Of a stretch of DNA of 64,000 bases, positions 17,953 to 26,320 are shown in pieces. Under the pieces are notes generated by a model. That model ran no database searches and was not told the DNA's origin. It saw nothing but the letters and a program-made list of their open reading frames with translations. The stretch's first letter is position 1, and each line of letters starts with the position of its first letter. Source of the stretch: UBA6544 sp038131165 (GTDB lineage: Bacteria > Pseudomonadota > Alphaproteobacteria > UBA8366); contig JAYPOZ010000011.1 in the NCBI GenBank assembly GCA_038131165.1, forward strand, positions 1-64,000, in the 5' to 3' direction. The translations under genes were made by a program, and so were the position numbers.

Positions 17953-18177
17953 ATGGAGCAGTATCCGGCCGTTCAATTCATGGTAAAACATGGCGGGAAG
18001 CTCGCCATTCTGGTCGGCCTTGCCTTGCCGTTGCTGGTCGTGCTGGGCGTATTCGTGGCCGGCTGGCATTGGATTTGGCTCGTCGGCGCCGTGGTTGCCG
18101 GCGGCGCCCTGGGTTTTGCCTTCCGGACCTTCGCCGAGTTGACCCAGATTATCGCCGATATGCTGCTGCCGCAGTAG
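17953..18177 (+). CDS. Small two-helix membrane protein
   Basis: The 74-residue protein has two strongly hydrophobic segments (about residues 18-37 and 39-58) separated by a Trp-rich turn, then an amphipathic C-terminal tail (FAELTQIIADMLLPQ). A GGGGAAGAATACGCA stretch precedes the ATG. No family is recognised. It stands alone upstream of the chemoreceptor gene. Confidence 0.6.
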   Translation: MEQYPAVQFMVKHGGKLAILVGLALPLLVVLGVFVAGWHWIWLVGAVVAGGALGFAFRTFAELTQIIADMLLPQ

Positions 18178-18245
18178 CCGGTCACAGACGGACGGCCTAA
18201 AATTTCGGCAAGTCCCATCCGGCAAGTCCCATGAGGTAGGGTTTA

Positions 18246-18273
18246 CCCCTATATGGGGATAGGGAATTCCCTA
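18246..18273. promoter_or_regulatory. Two adjacent palindromes upstream of the chemoreceptor gene
   Basis: CCCCTATATGGGG (18246-18258) is followed directly by the perfect 14-bp palindrome TAGGGAATTCCCTA (18260-18273), about 77 bp before the chemoreceptor start. The spacing and symmetry look like operator sites for a dimeric regulator. The rest of this 172-bp spacer shows no gene. Confidence 0.5.
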
Positions 18274-18349
18274 GTTATCTGAGCGAGCCTGCCTTTGGTA
18301 TGAACTCCTTCAACAATCGAAACAATTAAAGACTGAAGGAGCTTTATAG

Positions 18350-19888
18350 ATGCTTGGTCTCGTTTCGTCCTCGGGCGGGGTTTCGGCGAAAATGATGGCT
18401 CAAATGCTGGACAGCATGCCGGTAAACGTCATGTTCTGCGAACTGAAGGAGTTCCGGATCGTTTATGCGAACGCGACGAGCAGAAAGACTCTCACGCGGT
18501 TGCAGGACCTGCTCCCTGAAGGTGTGACGGGCGACAATATCGTCGGGCAGTCGATCGACGTTTTTCACAAGGCGCCGGAACATCAGCGCAAACTCCTGTC
18601 CGATCCCGCGAACCTGCCCCATCAGGCGATGATCCGGCTTGGGGATGAGATCCTCGAACTCAATGTGGACGCGCTTTACGACGGCCGGAAATATGTCGGT
18701 CCCATGCTGACGTGGTCCGTGGTGACCGAGCGCGAGCGGCTCCGCCGGATGGTCGACGTGATGCCGATCAACGTGATGATGTGCGACCCCCGCACATTGG
18801 AAATTAATTACGTTAACGGAACAAGCATTGAAACCTTGCGGAGTCTGGAGCATCTCCTACCGATCAAGGCGGACGATCTGATGGGCACGTGCATCGATGT
18901 GTTCCACAAGGACCCGTCGCATCAGCGGCGCATTCTTTCGGATCCGGGCAACCTTCCTTACCATTCGAAAATCAAGCTGGGAGACGAAGTGTTGGATTCG
19001 CGGGTGTCCGCGATTGAGGATAAGTGGGGCAATTATGTCGGCCCGATGTTGACCTGGAATATTATTACGGCACAGCAACAATTGGCGGATACGGTGAGGA
19101 ATGTCACGCAGTCCGTCGCGACCGCGGCAACCCAGCTGCAGACCACCGCAAGTTCGATGTCGACATCGGCAAACGAAACCTCCGAACAATCGACGGCGGT
19201 CGCCGCTGCCGCGGAACAGGCGGCCGTCAACGTGCAGACCGTCGCGGCGGCCGCCGAGGAATTGGCCAGCTCGCTGCAGGAAGTGGGGCGGCAGGTCTCC
19301 GAATCCGCATCGATTTCGCAAACCGCGGTCAGCGATGCCGAGCGCACGAATGCGCAAGTTGAAGGGCTGGCCAGCGCTTCGCAACGTATTGGCGAAGTCG
19401 TGGACCTGATTCAAGATATTGCGGCACAGACCAATCTGCTGGCGCTCAATGCGACCATCGAGGCCGCGCGTGCCGGCGATGCGGGTAAGGGCTTTGCTGT
19501 TGTCGCCTCGGAGGTGAAGAGCCTGGCGGGGCAGACGGCAAAAGCGACGGAAGAGATCGGGGCGCAGGTCAGTGCGATTCAATCGGCAACTCATGACGCC
19601 GTCTCGGCAATCGAAGGGATCGGCAGGACGATCAATCAAATAAACGAGATTTCGTCGGCGATCGCGACCTCGGTCGAGGAGCAGTCGGCAGCGACACAGG
19701 AAATCGCCCGCAATGTGCAGCAAGCCTCCGAAGGTACGAAAGAGGTCTCGGAAAACATCGTCCGGGTGCAATCGGGTGCCAATCAAACCGGGGAGTCTGC
19801 CAGCCTGCTCCTAAGTGCGGCCGAAGAGCTTTCCGAAAATTCCGCGACCCTTAACGGAGAGGTCGAACGGTTCATGTCGGGCAGCTAA
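18350..19888 (+). CDS. Cytosolic methyl-accepting chemotaxis protein with two PAS domains
   Basis: The 512-residue protein has two tandem, clearly homologous PAS-like sensor domains (about 15-130 and 135-245; each has the pattern DxxPxNVMxC and a DVFHKxPxHQR segment). A signalling domain follows, with the hairpin tip IQDIAAQTNLLALNATIEAARAG. No transmembrane segment or signal peptide is visible, so it is a soluble chemoreceptor that senses an internal cue. Ribosome site AAGGAG lies about 10 nt before the ATG. It is convergent with the partner-switching phosphatase. Confidence 0.93.
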   Translation: MLGLVSSSGGVSAKMMAQMLDSMPVNVMFCELKEFRIVYANATSRKTLTRLQDLLPEGVTGDNIVGQSIDVFHKAPEHQRKLLSDPANLPHQAMIRLGDEILELNVDALYDGRKYVGPMLTWSVVTERERLRRMVDVMPINVMMCDPRTLEINYVNGTSIETLRSLEHLLPIKADDLMGTCIDVFHKDPSHQRRILSDPGNLPYHSKIKLGDEVLDSRVSAIEDKWGNYVGPMLTWNIITAQQQLADTVRNVTQSVATAATQLQTTASSMSTSANETSEQSTAVAAAAEQAAVNVQTVAAAAEELASSLQEVGRQVSESASISQTAVSDAERTNAQVEGLASASQRIGEVVDLIQDIAAQTNLLALNATIEAARAGDAGKGFAVVASEVKSLAGQTAKATEEIGAQVSAIQSATHDAVSAIEGIGRTINQINEISSAIATSVEEQSAATQEIARNVQQASEGTKEVSENIVRVQSGANQTGESASLLLSAAEELSENSATLNGEVERFMSGS

Positions 19889-19910
19889 AGGTATCCGATA
19901 CGAAGCCAAC

Positions 19911-19938
19911 GAACGGTCGGCGTCAGCGTCGACCGTTC
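19911..19938. terminator. Bidirectional hairpin between convergent genes
   Basis: GAACGGTCG (19911-19919) and CGACCGTTC (19930-19938) form a perfect 9-bp stem with a 10-nt loop, between the convergent chemoreceptor and phosphatase genes. The phosphatase stop codon falls in the loop. A transcription terminator for both sides is likely although a U run is absent. Confidence 0.5.
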
Positions 19939-21152
19939 CGACTCGCGCTATATCGGGACAGCCAAATCGCGGTCAGGTCGTCTTTTAGCGGATGCTCGAC
20001 CGTCCCGTCAAAACGGTCGAGAACGAAGCCCAGCGGATTGCGGGCTTTCGTCTCCAGCGCCTCAACCGCGAGGCGCAGCACCCCCTCCGTTTCGATGGAG
20101 CTGCCATCCTTTCGCGGACTCTCGAAAAGCGCATCGCTGAACAGAAAGAGGAAAGACCCTTCGGGAAAATCGATAACGCGGTCTTCGTAGGTGGAGCCGT
20201 GCCGCGCCCCCAACAGAATACCGCTAGCGTCCTCGAGACGGGCTTCATTGCTCAGAGAACTGCCGACGATCAGTTCGGGCGAGGCAGCCCCCGCAAAGAC
20301 GAGACGATCCTCCGACGGCTCGACAATCGCGCAGAGCATGGTCGCGAATTGTCCCGGTTGCAGCAGCTGATGGAGCGACGTGTTCACATTATTCAGAAAG
20401 GCTGCCGGCGACGAGGGCGCGCTATCGACCTCCTTGATGATGGCATCCAATCGAAACGTGTTCAGCGCGGCGGCAACGCCGTGTCCCGCGAAATCCGCCA
20501 TGAAAATCATGAACCGCGAGTTGTCGAGCGCCCGAATACCCTAGGAATCACCGCCAAGCTCCGAGGAAGACCTGTAGTGCGAGGAAATTTCGCACCCGTA
20601 TCGTCCGGCGATTTCTTGAGCATCCTCCTCGGACGGCACGATCTCCCGCTGCATGTCCCGCGCGGCCGCCAGTTCGTTCTCCAGCCGATTTCTGTATCGT
20701 GTGAGCTCGCTCAGGAGCAGCCTGCGTTCCAGTAAATCCCTCGACCGCTGGATCAAGAGTTCGCCGTCGATCGGTTTGGTAATATAATTCGTGGCCCCGT
20801 GCCGGAGGATCTCGTTGCGGCCTTCATGGGTATCCAAGGCCGTGGTGACGAGAACCGGCAGGTCGGCGGTTTCCGAGTTTGCGCGCAATTCCCGAAGGAC
20901 ACCGAACCCGTCCAGAACCGGCATGCTCATATCCAGGATCATCAGGTCCGGATTGAAAGTCTCTACTTTCTCCAGCGCCAAAGCGCCGTTCAACGCGATC
21001 TCTATGTTATGGAATCCACCGACTTCCAGATGCATTTTGACGAAATCGCAGATCAAGTCGTCATCGTCGACGACCAGAATCGGACATCTGGAGAGTTCGA
21101 ACTCGACGGCGTTTTGTTTGCCGTCCTCGGCATTATCGAAGGGCTGCATCAT
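19923..21152 (-). pseudogene. Response regulator-PP2C (SpoIIE/RsbU-like) phosphatase interrupted by an in-frame TAG
   Basis: One continuous frame encodes an N-terminal receiver (PILVVDDDDLICDFV; phosphoacceptor Asp in LMILDMSMPVLDG; Lys in ITKPIDGE), a linker helix and a SpoIIE-type phosphatase domain (MADFAGHGVAAAL, FAGAASPEL, FLFSDALF, KDDLTAIWL). A TAG at 20541-20543 splits it inside the first phosphatase motif, SSELGGDS-stop-GIRALDNSRF. Family members usually have Trp or another aromatic there, so a TGG to TAG change is the simplest explanation. Without readthrough only the receiver half (203 residues) would be made. It overlaps the HATPase gene by 4 bp. The partner would be the STAS protein two genes upstream. 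Confidence 0.85.
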
Positions 21153-21982
21153 CGAGCGGAATCACGTTGGCGATTGATGACGAAATTGAGCCGCCGGCCC
21201 CCTAAATCAATCGTGCAGCTGTCTGCGAGCGAGGCGATGAGCGGTATACCGCGCCGCGGCCGCTCCGCGGGCACTGCGGGCATTTCCGAGAAGGCGTAAC
21301 CCGCTCCTTCGTTCGTGACGCTGACGAAGAGTTCATCCGCCGTCCAGTGGGCGCTGATCTCCAACCGACGCGCCGCCAGCGCGGGGGTCGCCAGGCGTTC
21401 TTCGACACGGCCGTATTGCTCCTCCAAACCGTCTATTCCGGTGCCGTTCGGGGCGCTTTCGACTTCGAGGTTTCCATGCAGTATCGCATTTGCCGTCGCC
21501 TCTTGCAGGATGATCGACAGGTCAACCTTCAGTGATGCTCTCAACTGCAGGCAAGTGTCGAGCAGACTGCAAAAATGATAAGCAATGTCGGAACCGTAGG
21601 CCGTGCGCGAGGAAATATTGATAAAGGCTTGATCGCCGCGAAGACGCTTGATCGCCGAGCGCAGCAGTTCGATGTCGCCCGGACCCGTGTATTCGATAAT
21701 GCCGCCGAACGGTTGATCGGCGAGGGCGATCAACACCTTGGAGGGCAAATCTTCGGCCATGAAAAGCTTGTTAAGCGCGGAGGCGTTCGACCCGGATTGA
21801 AGGGGCCGGCCCGGCTCGGAGGTGTCGCAGATGGCGACTTCCCTGACAGCAAGGTCCGAAAGAACGTCCGCTAGCGAAGGATTATTCAGGCATCCATCGT
21901 GGCAAACTTCGATTTCCGATAGATGTGCGATCAATCGCACTCCCGGTTTGGCCTGTGCGGATATCCGCGCAAATACACCCAC
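21149..21982 (-). CDS. HATPase_c anti-sigma-factor/serine kinase-like protein (RsbW type)
   Basis: The 277-residue protein has a C-terminal GHKL ATPase fold: N box ILQEATANAILHGNL, VTNEGAGYAF and RGIPLIASLAD. The N-terminal 120 residues resemble a degenerate receiver-like domain without a clear phosphoacceptor pocket. In partner switching such proteins bind a target or phosphorylate the STAS protein. The start is a GTG at 21982. The gene lies between the STAS gene and the broken phosphatase in one minus-strand operon. Confidence 0.85.
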   Translation of the reverse strand: MGVFARISAQAKPGVRLIAHLSEIEVCHDGCLNNPSLADVLSDLAVREVAICDTSEPGRPLQSGSNASALNKLFMAEDLPSKVLIALADQPFGGIIEYTGPGDIELLRSAIKRLRGDQAFINISSRTAYGSDIAYHFCSLLDTCLQLRASLKVDLSIILQEATANAILHGNLEVESAPNGTGIDGLEEQYGRVEERLATPALAARRLEISAHWTADELFVSVTNEGAGYAFSEMPAVPAERPRRGIPLIASLADSCTIDLGGRRLNFVINRQRDSAR

Positions 21983-22020
21983 CTGGGCCTGTTCGGCGTA
22001 ATGCCCGGATCAACAGGCGA

Positions 22021-22326
22021 TCAAACGAACGGCACGAGCTGGTCGAAACGGGCGGATTGCAGCATTTTTTGAACCTGGCCGTCGTCAGGTACCTTTAAAG
22101 AGAGCGTTTGCTCGCTCTTGCTGCACGCATCCTGACTGCGCAGCAGCAGTCCCAAGCCGGCGGAATCAATGAATTCCAACTTCGAAAGATTGATGATCTT
22201 GTTGTTCGATTCATCTGCGGTCAGTTCGCCGATCAGCTTTCTGCAGATGGTATGCTCGTCGAACGTCAGGCGACCGATGAGATCGACTTCGAACCCGTCC
22301 TCGCTCTTGCTGCAACTATACTCCAT
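22021..22326 (-). CDS. STAS-domain anti-sigma-factor antagonist
   Basis: The 101-residue single STAS domain has the phosphorylation-site segment LEFIDSAGLGLLLR, with Ser following Asp as in SpoIIAA/RsbV. It would be phosphorylated by the adjacent HATPase and dephosphorylated by the receiver-PP2C protein. It is the first gene of the three-gene module, and its output target is not in the window. Confidence 0.9.
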   Translation of the reverse strand: MEYSCSKSEDGFEVDLIGRLTFDEHTICRKLIGELTADESNNKIINLSKLEFIDSAGLGLLLRSQDACSKSEQTLSLKVPDDGQVQKMLQSARFDQLVPFV

Positions 22327-22345
22327 TCATCCGCACCCCTGAAAT

Positions 22346-22369
22346 GTGGCGAACCCAATCGATCGCCAC
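22346..22369. promoter_or_regulatory. Inverted repeat in the leader of the STAS operon
   Basis: GTGGCGA (22346-22352) and TCGCCAC (22363-22369) form a 7-bp inverted repeat about 20 nt before the STAS start. It could be an operator or a leader hairpin. The remaining part of the 129-bp spacer is AT-richer and probably carries the promoter, but no convincing -10/-35 pair was found. Confidence 0.35.
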
Positions 22370-22455
22370 AATGTCCATTATCAGTAGTTCTAGGTTAATC
22401 TACTCAAAGACCCGTTGACAATTTATTAAGATTGCCCGGGTCTTCGCCCATCGGA

Positions 22456-24492
22456 TCAGGCTGTCTTAAACCCGGATTCTTGCTCCGCCGCGTCGACGGC
22501 GATCCGGAAATCCGTCTCGACGTTGGCATGTATCAAATAGAGCGGGTCGCCGGCGCTGATATTGTCGCCAAGCCGTGCGATCAAATCGACGCCGGCGCTT
22601 TTGTCCATCGGGGCGCCGGCCCGTCGGGCGATGCCCGATATTCGGTAGGAATCGATTTCCCCTATAACGCCGCTGTTGCGCGCGACGACTTCGTGTACCA
22701 GGTCTCCCGGTTTGTCGGGTTTCTCGCGTCGACCTTGTAGGTCGACGATGCGCTCAAGCGCTTGGCGCGCTCTGCCGCTCGACAGAATTTCCCCCGCCAA
22801 CCGGCGACCTTGGCCGCGCCCCACGGTCGGGTCCCATTCCAGTATGGAGGCCGCGAAACCGAGCGCTTTCTCCTTTAAGTCCTCGGGCGCGTCCTTGGCA
22901 TTTTCCAGGACCTTGAAGACGTCGCGGACCTCCAGCGCAGGGCCGATCCCGCGTCCGATCGGACGGCTGCCATCCGTCAGTCGAGCCGTGACCTTCAGCC
23001 CCACCCCGGCGCCGACTTCCTCGAACAGGCGCGATAATTCCCGGCCTTCCCGGCCTTGCTGAACCTTTGCATAGGGCCCCACCGGGATATCGATGATGAC
23101 GTGCGTGGCGCCGGCGGCCAATTTTTTCGACAGGATCGATGCGACCGCCCATTTCGTCGAGTCGATCCCGAGCGGTCGGGTGATCGAGTTCATCACGTCG
23201 TCGACGGGAGAATGGTTGAGGCGGCCATTCCAGGCGATGCAACCGTTTGCCTCGGCCACCACTTTCTCGACTTCCTCCGGCAGAAGGTCGACGCGGGCTA
23301 TGGTCTCCATGGCGTCGGCGGTTCCCGCGGCGGAAGTGATGGCGCGCGAAGAGGTCTTCGGGATCAGAAGTCCGTGGGCGGCGACGATCGGGATGACGAT
23401 CATGGTGATCCGGCTGCCGGGAATGCCGCCCATGGAATGCTTGTCGGCCACGATCTCGCGGCCCCAACTGAACGAATGCGCGAACTCCGCGCGGGCTCGG
23501 GTGAGCGACTGAACTTCGTCGACGGAAAGGTCTCTTGAGGCCGCGACGAGAAAGGCCGCAATTTCCTTCTCGGAATAGCGGTCTTCCGCAATATCCCGGA
23601 TTACGGTCTGCATTTGATCTAGCGTGAGTTCGCTGCCGCTCAATTTGGCGCGCAAGGCGCTGATGCTCGACGGGGAAGGCGTCCTCTCCAAAGTAATCTC
23701 GGCGCCCTCCGGCAGGCCCAATTCCTCGAAGGCGTGACGGGAAAGCCCGATTTCATCGACCCCCACAAATGCGATGTCGTCGGTGAGATTTACCTTGGCC
23801 CGAATGCCGACCACGTCGTTGGAGATGTCGACTTTACCTGTGCCAAGGTAGTCGGGCGCTGCGTAACTCGTGCACGCGCGGTTCAAGATACAGACGTTCT
23901 CGTGCCATGTGTCGATCGCCAGTTTGCGGACTTTTAGAATGCCCGGGATCGATCGGATCAGGGTGCGGATGAAGCGTTCGATGCCCTGCTCCGGTGTCTC
24001 GTCGTTCAGGACCGTCAGCACTTCGACACCGGGTGGATAAGGGGTGGGGGTACGGGCCAGCCGCCGTGCGACGTCCGCCGCCGTCTCGCGACCGCGCGCC
24101 GCCAGGCGCGCGGCGAGAATTTGGGGCGCCGCCGTAATCTCGACGACACGGGTGGTGGGATAGCGGCCGGCAATATCGGCGATGACGGCCCGCGAGACGT
24201 TTGCGAGAACATGCCGTCCTGCCGCGAGATCGGCTTCAAGCTCGATGGGCAGGCCATAGGAAAGGTCGTGGGCCCGCCAGTGAGAGAGGAACGCGCCGGA
24301 TTCCAGGCGGCGGTCGAATTCCTCGGAATTAACGGATTCGTGTGCCTCTCCGCCGGCATCGGCAGGCCGGGTGATGACCCGGCGGGCGAAGACGAAGCGC
24401 CGGTCCCCGGCAAGCCGCTCCCGCGCACCGTCAAGCAAGGTGTCCTTGCCCGCGCCGCTCGGCCCAACGATGAGGAAAAGCATCCCGTTCAT
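22456..24492 (-). CDS. Fusion: PhnN-type ribose 1,5-bisphosphate phosphokinase + AMP/thymidine phosphorylase-family domain
   Basis: The 678-residue protein has two enzymes in one chain. Residues 1-185 match PhnN: P-loop GPSGAGKD at 10-17 and ITRPADAGGE at 40-49, making PRPP from ribose 1,5-bisphosphate and ATP. Residues from about 186 to the end match the long thymidine phosphorylase/archaeal AMP phosphorylase group: DKHSMGGIPG at 350-359 and IPKTSSRAITSAAGTAD at 377-393. AMP phosphorylase releases a base and ribose 1,5-bisphosphate, exactly the substrate of the first domain, so the fusion makes chemical sense as a nucleotide-to-PRPP channel. It is the last gene of the cluster, 27 nt after nadC. 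Which nucleotide is cleaved is not known; AMP or nicotinate mononucleotide are candidates. Confidence 0.88.
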   Translation of the reverse strand: MNGMLFLIVGPSGAGKDTLLDGARERLAGDRRFVFARRVITRPADAGGEAHESVNSEEFDRRLESGAFLSHWRAHDLSYGLPIELEADLAAGRHVLANVSRAVIADIAGRYPTTRVVEITAAPQILAARLAARGRETAADVARRLARTPTPYPPGVEVLTVLNDETPEQGIERFIRTLIRSIPGILKVRKLAIDTWHENVCILNRACTSYAAPDYLGTGKVDISNDVVGIRAKVNLTDDIAFVGVDEIGLSRHAFEELGLPEGAEITLERTPSPSSISALRAKLSGSELTLDQMQTVIRDIAEDRYSEKEIAAFLVAASRDLSVDEVQSLTRARAEFAHSFSWGREIVADKHSMGGIPGSRITMIVIPIVAAHGLLIPKTSSRAITSAAGTADAMETIARVDLLPEEVEKVVAEANGCIAWNGRLNHSPVDDVMNSITRPLGIDSTKWAVASILSKKLAAGATHVIIDIPVGPYAKVQQGREGRELSRLFEEVGAGVGLKVTARLTDGSRPIGRGIGPALEVRDVFKVLENAKDAPEDLKEKALGFAASILEWDPTVGRGQGRRLAGEILSSGRARQALERIVDLQGRREKPDKPGDLVHEVVARNSGVIGEIDSYRISGIARRAGAPMDKSAGVDLIARLGDNISAGDPLYLIHANVETDFRIAVDAAEQESGFKTA

Positions 24493-24519
24493 TCGGGTTC
24501 CTTCCGACCGTCCCCGCCG

Positions 24520-25359
24520 CTAGGCTTCGACGTCGTCGAGACCGATATCGACGGCCGGCGCCGATTGCGTGATCTTGCCGGTCGAGATCAGGTCGACGCC
24601 GGATTCCGCTTTCGAGCGGACGGTCTCCAGGGTAATGCCGCCGGACGCTTCAAGGGTAATCCGTCCGTCCACGATCTTGACGGCCTCGCGCATCATATCC
24701 GGCGACATGTTGTCGAGCAGCAAGGAGTCGGCACCGGCCTCCACCGCTTCTTTGACCTGATCCAGATTATCGCATTCGACCTGGACCTTTGTCAGCGTGG
24801 GGACCTGGGCCTTGGCGCGCTGGATGGCGGCGGTGAGGCCGCCGCAGACCGCAATGTGGTTGTCCTTGACCAGGACGCCGCCGTCGAGCGCCAGCCGGTG
24901 ATTGCGGCCGCCGCCGCAGGTCACGGCGTGTTTTTCCAAGGCGCGCAGCCCCGGTGTCGTCTTGCGGGTGTCGATTAGGGTCGCGCCCGTGCCTTCGATG
25001 GCCTTGACGTATTGCGCGGTGAGCGTCGCGATGCCCGAAAGGTGCTGGAGCATGTTCAGGGCCGTCCGCTCCGCCGTCAACAGGCCGCGCGCCCGTCCAG
25101 AGACGCGGGCGAGCGTGGTGCCTTTGGTGACGTGGTCGCCGTCCTTCACGCGGCGCTCGAAGGTGCAGTTCGGCTCGCAGCGCCGAAAGACGGCGGCCGC
25201 GACGTCCAGGCCCGCGACGACGATATCCTCGCGCGCGTTGACGTCGAACGTGCCGGTCGTCGCTTCGTCGATCATGATCGTGGAGGTCAGGTCGCCGAAT
25301 CCGATGTCCTCGCGCAGGAACGGTCCGATTTGCTCTTCGATGAGAATGGGGTCGATCAC
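24520..25359 (-). CDS. nadC: Nicotinate-nucleotide diphosphorylase (carboxylating), quinolinate phosphoribosyltransferase
   Basis: The 279-residue protein has full family length and signatures: REDIGFGDLTS, AERTALNMLQHLSGIAT, DTRKTTPGLRALEKHAV, GGGRNHRLAL, VLVKDNHI and LEASGGITLETV. It converts quinolinate and PRPP to nicotinate mononucleotide, CO2 and pyrophosphate. Phosphoribosyl- and carboxylate-binding Arg, Lys and His residues are retained. No nadA or nadB is nearby. Instead it sits inside a pyridine-degradation-like operon, just before the PRPP-forming fusion enzyme, which points to a catabolic rather than biosynthetic job. Confidence 0.93.
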   Translation of the reverse strand: MIDPILIEEQIGPFLREDIGFGDLTSTIMIDEATTGTFDVNAREDIVVAGLDVAAAVFRRCEPNCTFERRVKDGDHVTKGTTLARVSGRARGLLTAERTALNMLQHLSGIATLTAQYVKAIEGTGATLIDTRKTTPGLRALEKHAVTCGGGRNHRLALDGGVLVKDNHIAVCGGLTAAIQRAKAQVPTLTKVQVECDNLDQVKEAVEAGADSLLLDNMSPDMMREAVKIVDGRITLEASGGITLETVRSKAESGVDLISTGKITQSAPAVDIGLDDVEA

Positions 25360-25408
25360 GCTAAATTCCTCCCTGTCGGACGCCGGGTCGCGGCGTCTTG
25401 CTAACGGT

Positions 25409-26311
25409 TCAATGTTTCAGTGGTTCGATATCGCGGAAGTTTAAATGCCGGGGCTGCACGATTCGTGTCTTGCCGGCGCAGGCCAATAGCGCTGCCGCAA
25501 TCAGGCCGTCGCTCATCATCTGGCGGGCGACGGCAGCGCCGGCATCCAATGCCGCTTCAATGGTGGCCGTCGGCAACGGACCGCGCGCGACCGTCACCAG
25601 CCGATTTCCAAGATCGCTGTCGGGGTCGATGGAGATGGCGGGCGCGCGCTCGATGGCGGGGTGGTCGCTGTCGACGGCATTGGCGGTAAGCGTCGCCGCC
25701 GCGTCCGCCGCGGCCGCGCTCGGCGCGAGGACGGTCACCGCATCGGCGATGCCGAGCGAGAGGCTGCGGCCTCCGGCTCCGCTGGTGGCGATTCCCCGGA
25801 TCGGCATCTCCGGCGTGATCGTAACGGAACCGCTGGGCGAGGCTTTTTGAAGGTGGGTCACCAGGCCTATGCTCATGCTTTCTTCCGCATCGAGAAACAC
25901 CGCAATGTCGCCGCCGTCGTTGACGAAGGCCTTCCGCAGGCCCTCGACCGTCTGCAGCACGGCGCAAATCTCATCGGCGACCGCGCCGGCCACCGCGGCC
26001 ATGGGCGTTACATTGCGGGCGCGGAGGGGCCAGACGGCGGCCACCATGCGCCGGGCGACCGGGCCCGACAGGTCGGGCGGCACCTCGCCGACCGGCAGGC
26101 GCAGCGCCGCCAGTTCTGAGACGAGGTCCCCAAGCAGTCCGGCAAAGGCCGCTTCCGCCCGGCGGTAGGCTTCGCGCACGGCTGCCGGGGGACCGTCGGC
26201 CCCGATCACCAAATCGATGGGGCCTTCGTTCAGGTGCAGCCGGTCGCCCGGGAGCGGCGCGGCCTGATGCCCCGATGGCGGTGCGGTCGAACGGGCGGCA
26301 AGGGCGGTCAT
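25409..26311 (-). CDS. UPF0280 family protein (ApbE-related fold)
   Basis: The 300-residue protein has the UPF0280 pattern LHLNEGPIDLVIGADG, PMAAVAGAVADEI, NDGGDIAVFL and the C-terminal IATSGAGGRSLSLGIADAVTVLA, which resembles the flavin-transferring ApbE family. The family has no firmly established function that I can cite. It lies 9 nt after the 6-hydroxynicotinate reductase gene. A role in maturing that flavoenzyme or the hydroxylase is a guess from context. Confidence 0.85.
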   Translation of the reverse strand: MTALAARSTAPPSGHQAAPLPGDRLHLNEGPIDLVIGADGPPAAVREAYRRAEAAFAGLLGDLVSELAALRLPVGEVPPDLSGPVARRMVAAVWPLRARNVTPMAAVAGAVADEICAVLQTVEGLRKAFVNDGGDIAVFLDAEESMSIGLVTHLQKASPSGSVTITPEMPIRGIATSGAGGRSLSLGIADAVTVLAPSAAAADAAATLTANAVDSDHPAIERAPAISIDPDSDLGNRLVTVARGPLPTATIEAALDAGAAVARQMMSDGLIAAALLACAGKTRIVQPRHLNFRDIEPLKH

Positions 26312-26320
26312 GGTCGGCCC

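Noticed and set aside
20541..20543. The TAG in the phosphatase as a pyrrolysine codon
   Set aside because: The neighbouring motif fits a lost Trp, pyrrolysine is essentially limited to methylamine methyltransferases and a few other proteins, and no Pyl genes are seen here.
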